Part shown: in pieces, positions 62,650 to 64,000 of the stretch
Position numbering within the stretch: the stretch's first letter is position 1
How the letters are laid out: each line of letters starts with the position of its first letter
Assembly (NCBI GenBank): GCA_034387635.1
Contig: JAOANU010000015.1
Coordinates: forward strand, 1 to 64,000
Direction: 5' to 3'
Source of the DNA: Rhodosporidiobolus odoratus
Lineage: Eukaryota; Basidiomycota; Microbotryomycetes; Sporidiobolales; Sporidiobolaceae
DNA length: 64,000 bases
Made by a program: the position numbers and the translations under genes
Notes under the pieces: model-generated
Told to the model about the DNA's origin: nothing
The model's database searches: none
The model's input: the letters and a program-made list of their open reading frames with translations, nothing else

Positions 62650-64000
62650 ATAACTGAAATGCAGCGACCTCGAGGAGCTGAACAATACCCTCGACGTTTC
62701 CTCCGACATTCTCAGCGGGTTTTCTCCGCGGCTTCTCAAGCTCGGCAGCCGCGACCGCCTGCATCGATGTGCCTCAAATCAGTTTTAGAAGCTCTATCGG
62801 CGGCGGGGGCAAGTCACGAGACTCCGCCTGACTCTCTCGGCGAGTCTTGTCCCCTTCGTCCTGCGAAGGTCATCTTTCCTGGCGCCTCCCACAATCCGGC
62901 GTCGTCTTCCTAGACGGCTGCAGCTTTTCAGACCTCAATGCACATTGTTTCAGCAAGCTTGACCCGTCAGAGCTGCACAAGCTTGTCTTGCTCGAAACAG
63001 GTCAGCCCGTCGCAGCTTCCGTCGTCGCCAAGCTCGTTCGGCGCACGACACGATTCGAAGGCCTGGCGGTCGCGACGCTCAGCAGGATACAGGAGGATCA
63101 CAGATTCGCCGAGTGATATAGAGGAAGAACAACGGGAAGAGGCTGAAGAGAAGGGAATACCACCGCCATATGTTCCGATGAAGGAGGAAAAGGAAGGAAG
63201 TGAGCTTTATAAGTCTCGCGCCTCAGTCTCGTTGTACAAAGCTGACCGGTCCTACCTACCAGCTGCAGCTGCAGCTGCGCCCGGTCTGGTCCTCCGCCCC
63301 GTACAAGGTATCGAGACGCTGCGATCCGACAATCCTTATGCTGTCTTTGCTGAGGCTCCTTCTCCTGACATCGACGAGGAGTCTCTGCACGAGAACCGGC
63401 ATAGTCCTACGCCTCCATGTATGCCCGATGCCCAATATTGAAAGCGGGATGATACGCTGTAGCTGACTTGTACAGGATCTGCCGGCTCTCCGCCGCACAA
63501 ATCAGTCGAAACCGACACGCCCAAAACCTCCAGCACAGCGTGCCGCTTCGATGCGTCCTAGTCCTTATCATATTGTCCTCTAGGTTCAGGAACCCTCCTC
63601 CCTGGGCAGCGTGCACTAATCGAACCTCCGTCCCTCTCTGCAGGTTGCCGGCTCCGCTACTTCTTCCTCGGCCTCTCTGCCCACGTCTTCTCTCACAAAG
63701 TCTCCGACAAGCTCCTCAGCCCGACCACCTCCTGTCCCTCCTCACTACATCCCCCTCCTCCGTATCGTCGCCTCGCTCGAAAAAGGTTCTTCTACCACCT
63801 CTCCTTCCGTCGGTTCTACCTCTTCCTCTCCTGCATCCGCCCCGCATAGCGCGCCTCTCCGGTCCGCCGTAGTTATTGAACCGAACAAATCGGAGTATAA
63901 GGGTAAGTACGGGAAGAATTACCTGATTGCAGCGCAGAGAGAGGGCTGGGTGACGGTTGGAGGGACGGAAGGAAAGGAGTGGATGAAGATCAGTCAGAGG
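62650..64000 (+). CDS. Partial gene cut by the right edge, LabA-like C-terminal/OST-HTH-type domain
   Basis: The clearest exon starts after a CTCTGCAG acceptor at about 63644. It encodes VAGSATSSSASLPTSSLTKS, then PPHYIPLLRIVASLEKG, a Ser-rich insert, APLRSAVV, and KYGKNYLIAAQREGWVTVGG up to EWMKISQR at the edge. This matches the pattern of the small domain found C-terminal to NYN (LabA/limkain-like) ribonuclease domains: PLRSxVG, then Y and WV/GG blocks. Upstream, an acidic exon (about 63105-63440, IEEEQREEAEEKGIPPPYVP) and a possible exon at 62850-63110 have coding character, but the joins and the start codon were not resolved. No NYN domain was seen; it may lie beyond the window or be absent. 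Confidence 0.4.

Overview
The window is nuclear DNA of a GC-rich, intron-dense basidiomycete yeast. Short introns (about 50-150 nt, GTGCGT/GTACGT-type donors, CTGAC-like branch sites), a divergent intron-containing H2A-H2B pair, ERG6, ATG11, HET-C and a Fus3/Kss1-type MAP kinase fit the red-yeast lineage (Pucciniomycotina, Sporidiobolales such as Rhodotorula/Rhodosporidium). That placement is inference from gene style; no marker locus was compared.

Layout. 0.3-8 kb: a KEN-box protein of unknown function (+), CCR4 deadenylase (-), ATP10 (-), a SHG1-like COMPASS subunit (+). 8-18 kb: ATG11 (+) and a 1,004-aa disordered protein (+). 18-29 kb, all minus: a fucosyltransferase-like type II membrane enzyme, a Ser/Thr-rich single-pass membrane protein, a secreted GH16 glucanase-like protein and HET-C. 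29-32 kb: a doubtful small gene and ERG6 (+). 32-42.2 kb: two inverted copies of a ~1.6-kb block, each starting exactly at a tRNA-Glu(CTC) gene, flank JAC1 (-), SDH5 (+) and the H2A(-)/H2B(+) pair; one copy carries a 287-bp solo-LTR-like insertion. 43-50 kb: an LRR protein (+), an M17 leucine aminopeptidase (-) and a triose-phosphate-transporter-family carrier (-). 50.5-50.9 kb: two inverted intron-containing tRNA-Trp genes. 51-64 kb: DOA4-like ubiquitin protease (+), pheromone-type MAP kinase (-), a decayed dihydrodipicolinate-synthase-family pseudogene (-), BCD1 (+), and a gene cut by the right edge (+).

The genes are mostly independent housekeeping genes: mRNA turnover, chromatin, mitochondrial biogenesis (ATP10, JAC1, SDH5), autophagy, ergosterol, signalling, ubiquitin recycling and snoRNP assembly. 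There is no operon-like system. The most unusual part is 32-43 kb, where repeats, a retroelement relic, a second tRNA-Glu, a 37-nt G tract in the H2A leader and 5 kb without a recognisable gene lie together.

CDS coordinates are genomic spans from start to stop codon, introns included; exon joins are given where the reading frame could be followed by hand. Stretches over 300 bases in which nothing was recognised: 1-284, 7677-8104, 22305-22662, 24291-25056, 29840-30245, 33564-34289, 35971-36566, 55693-56185, 58563-59025, 60146-60501, 62078-62640. These look like UTRs and promoters.
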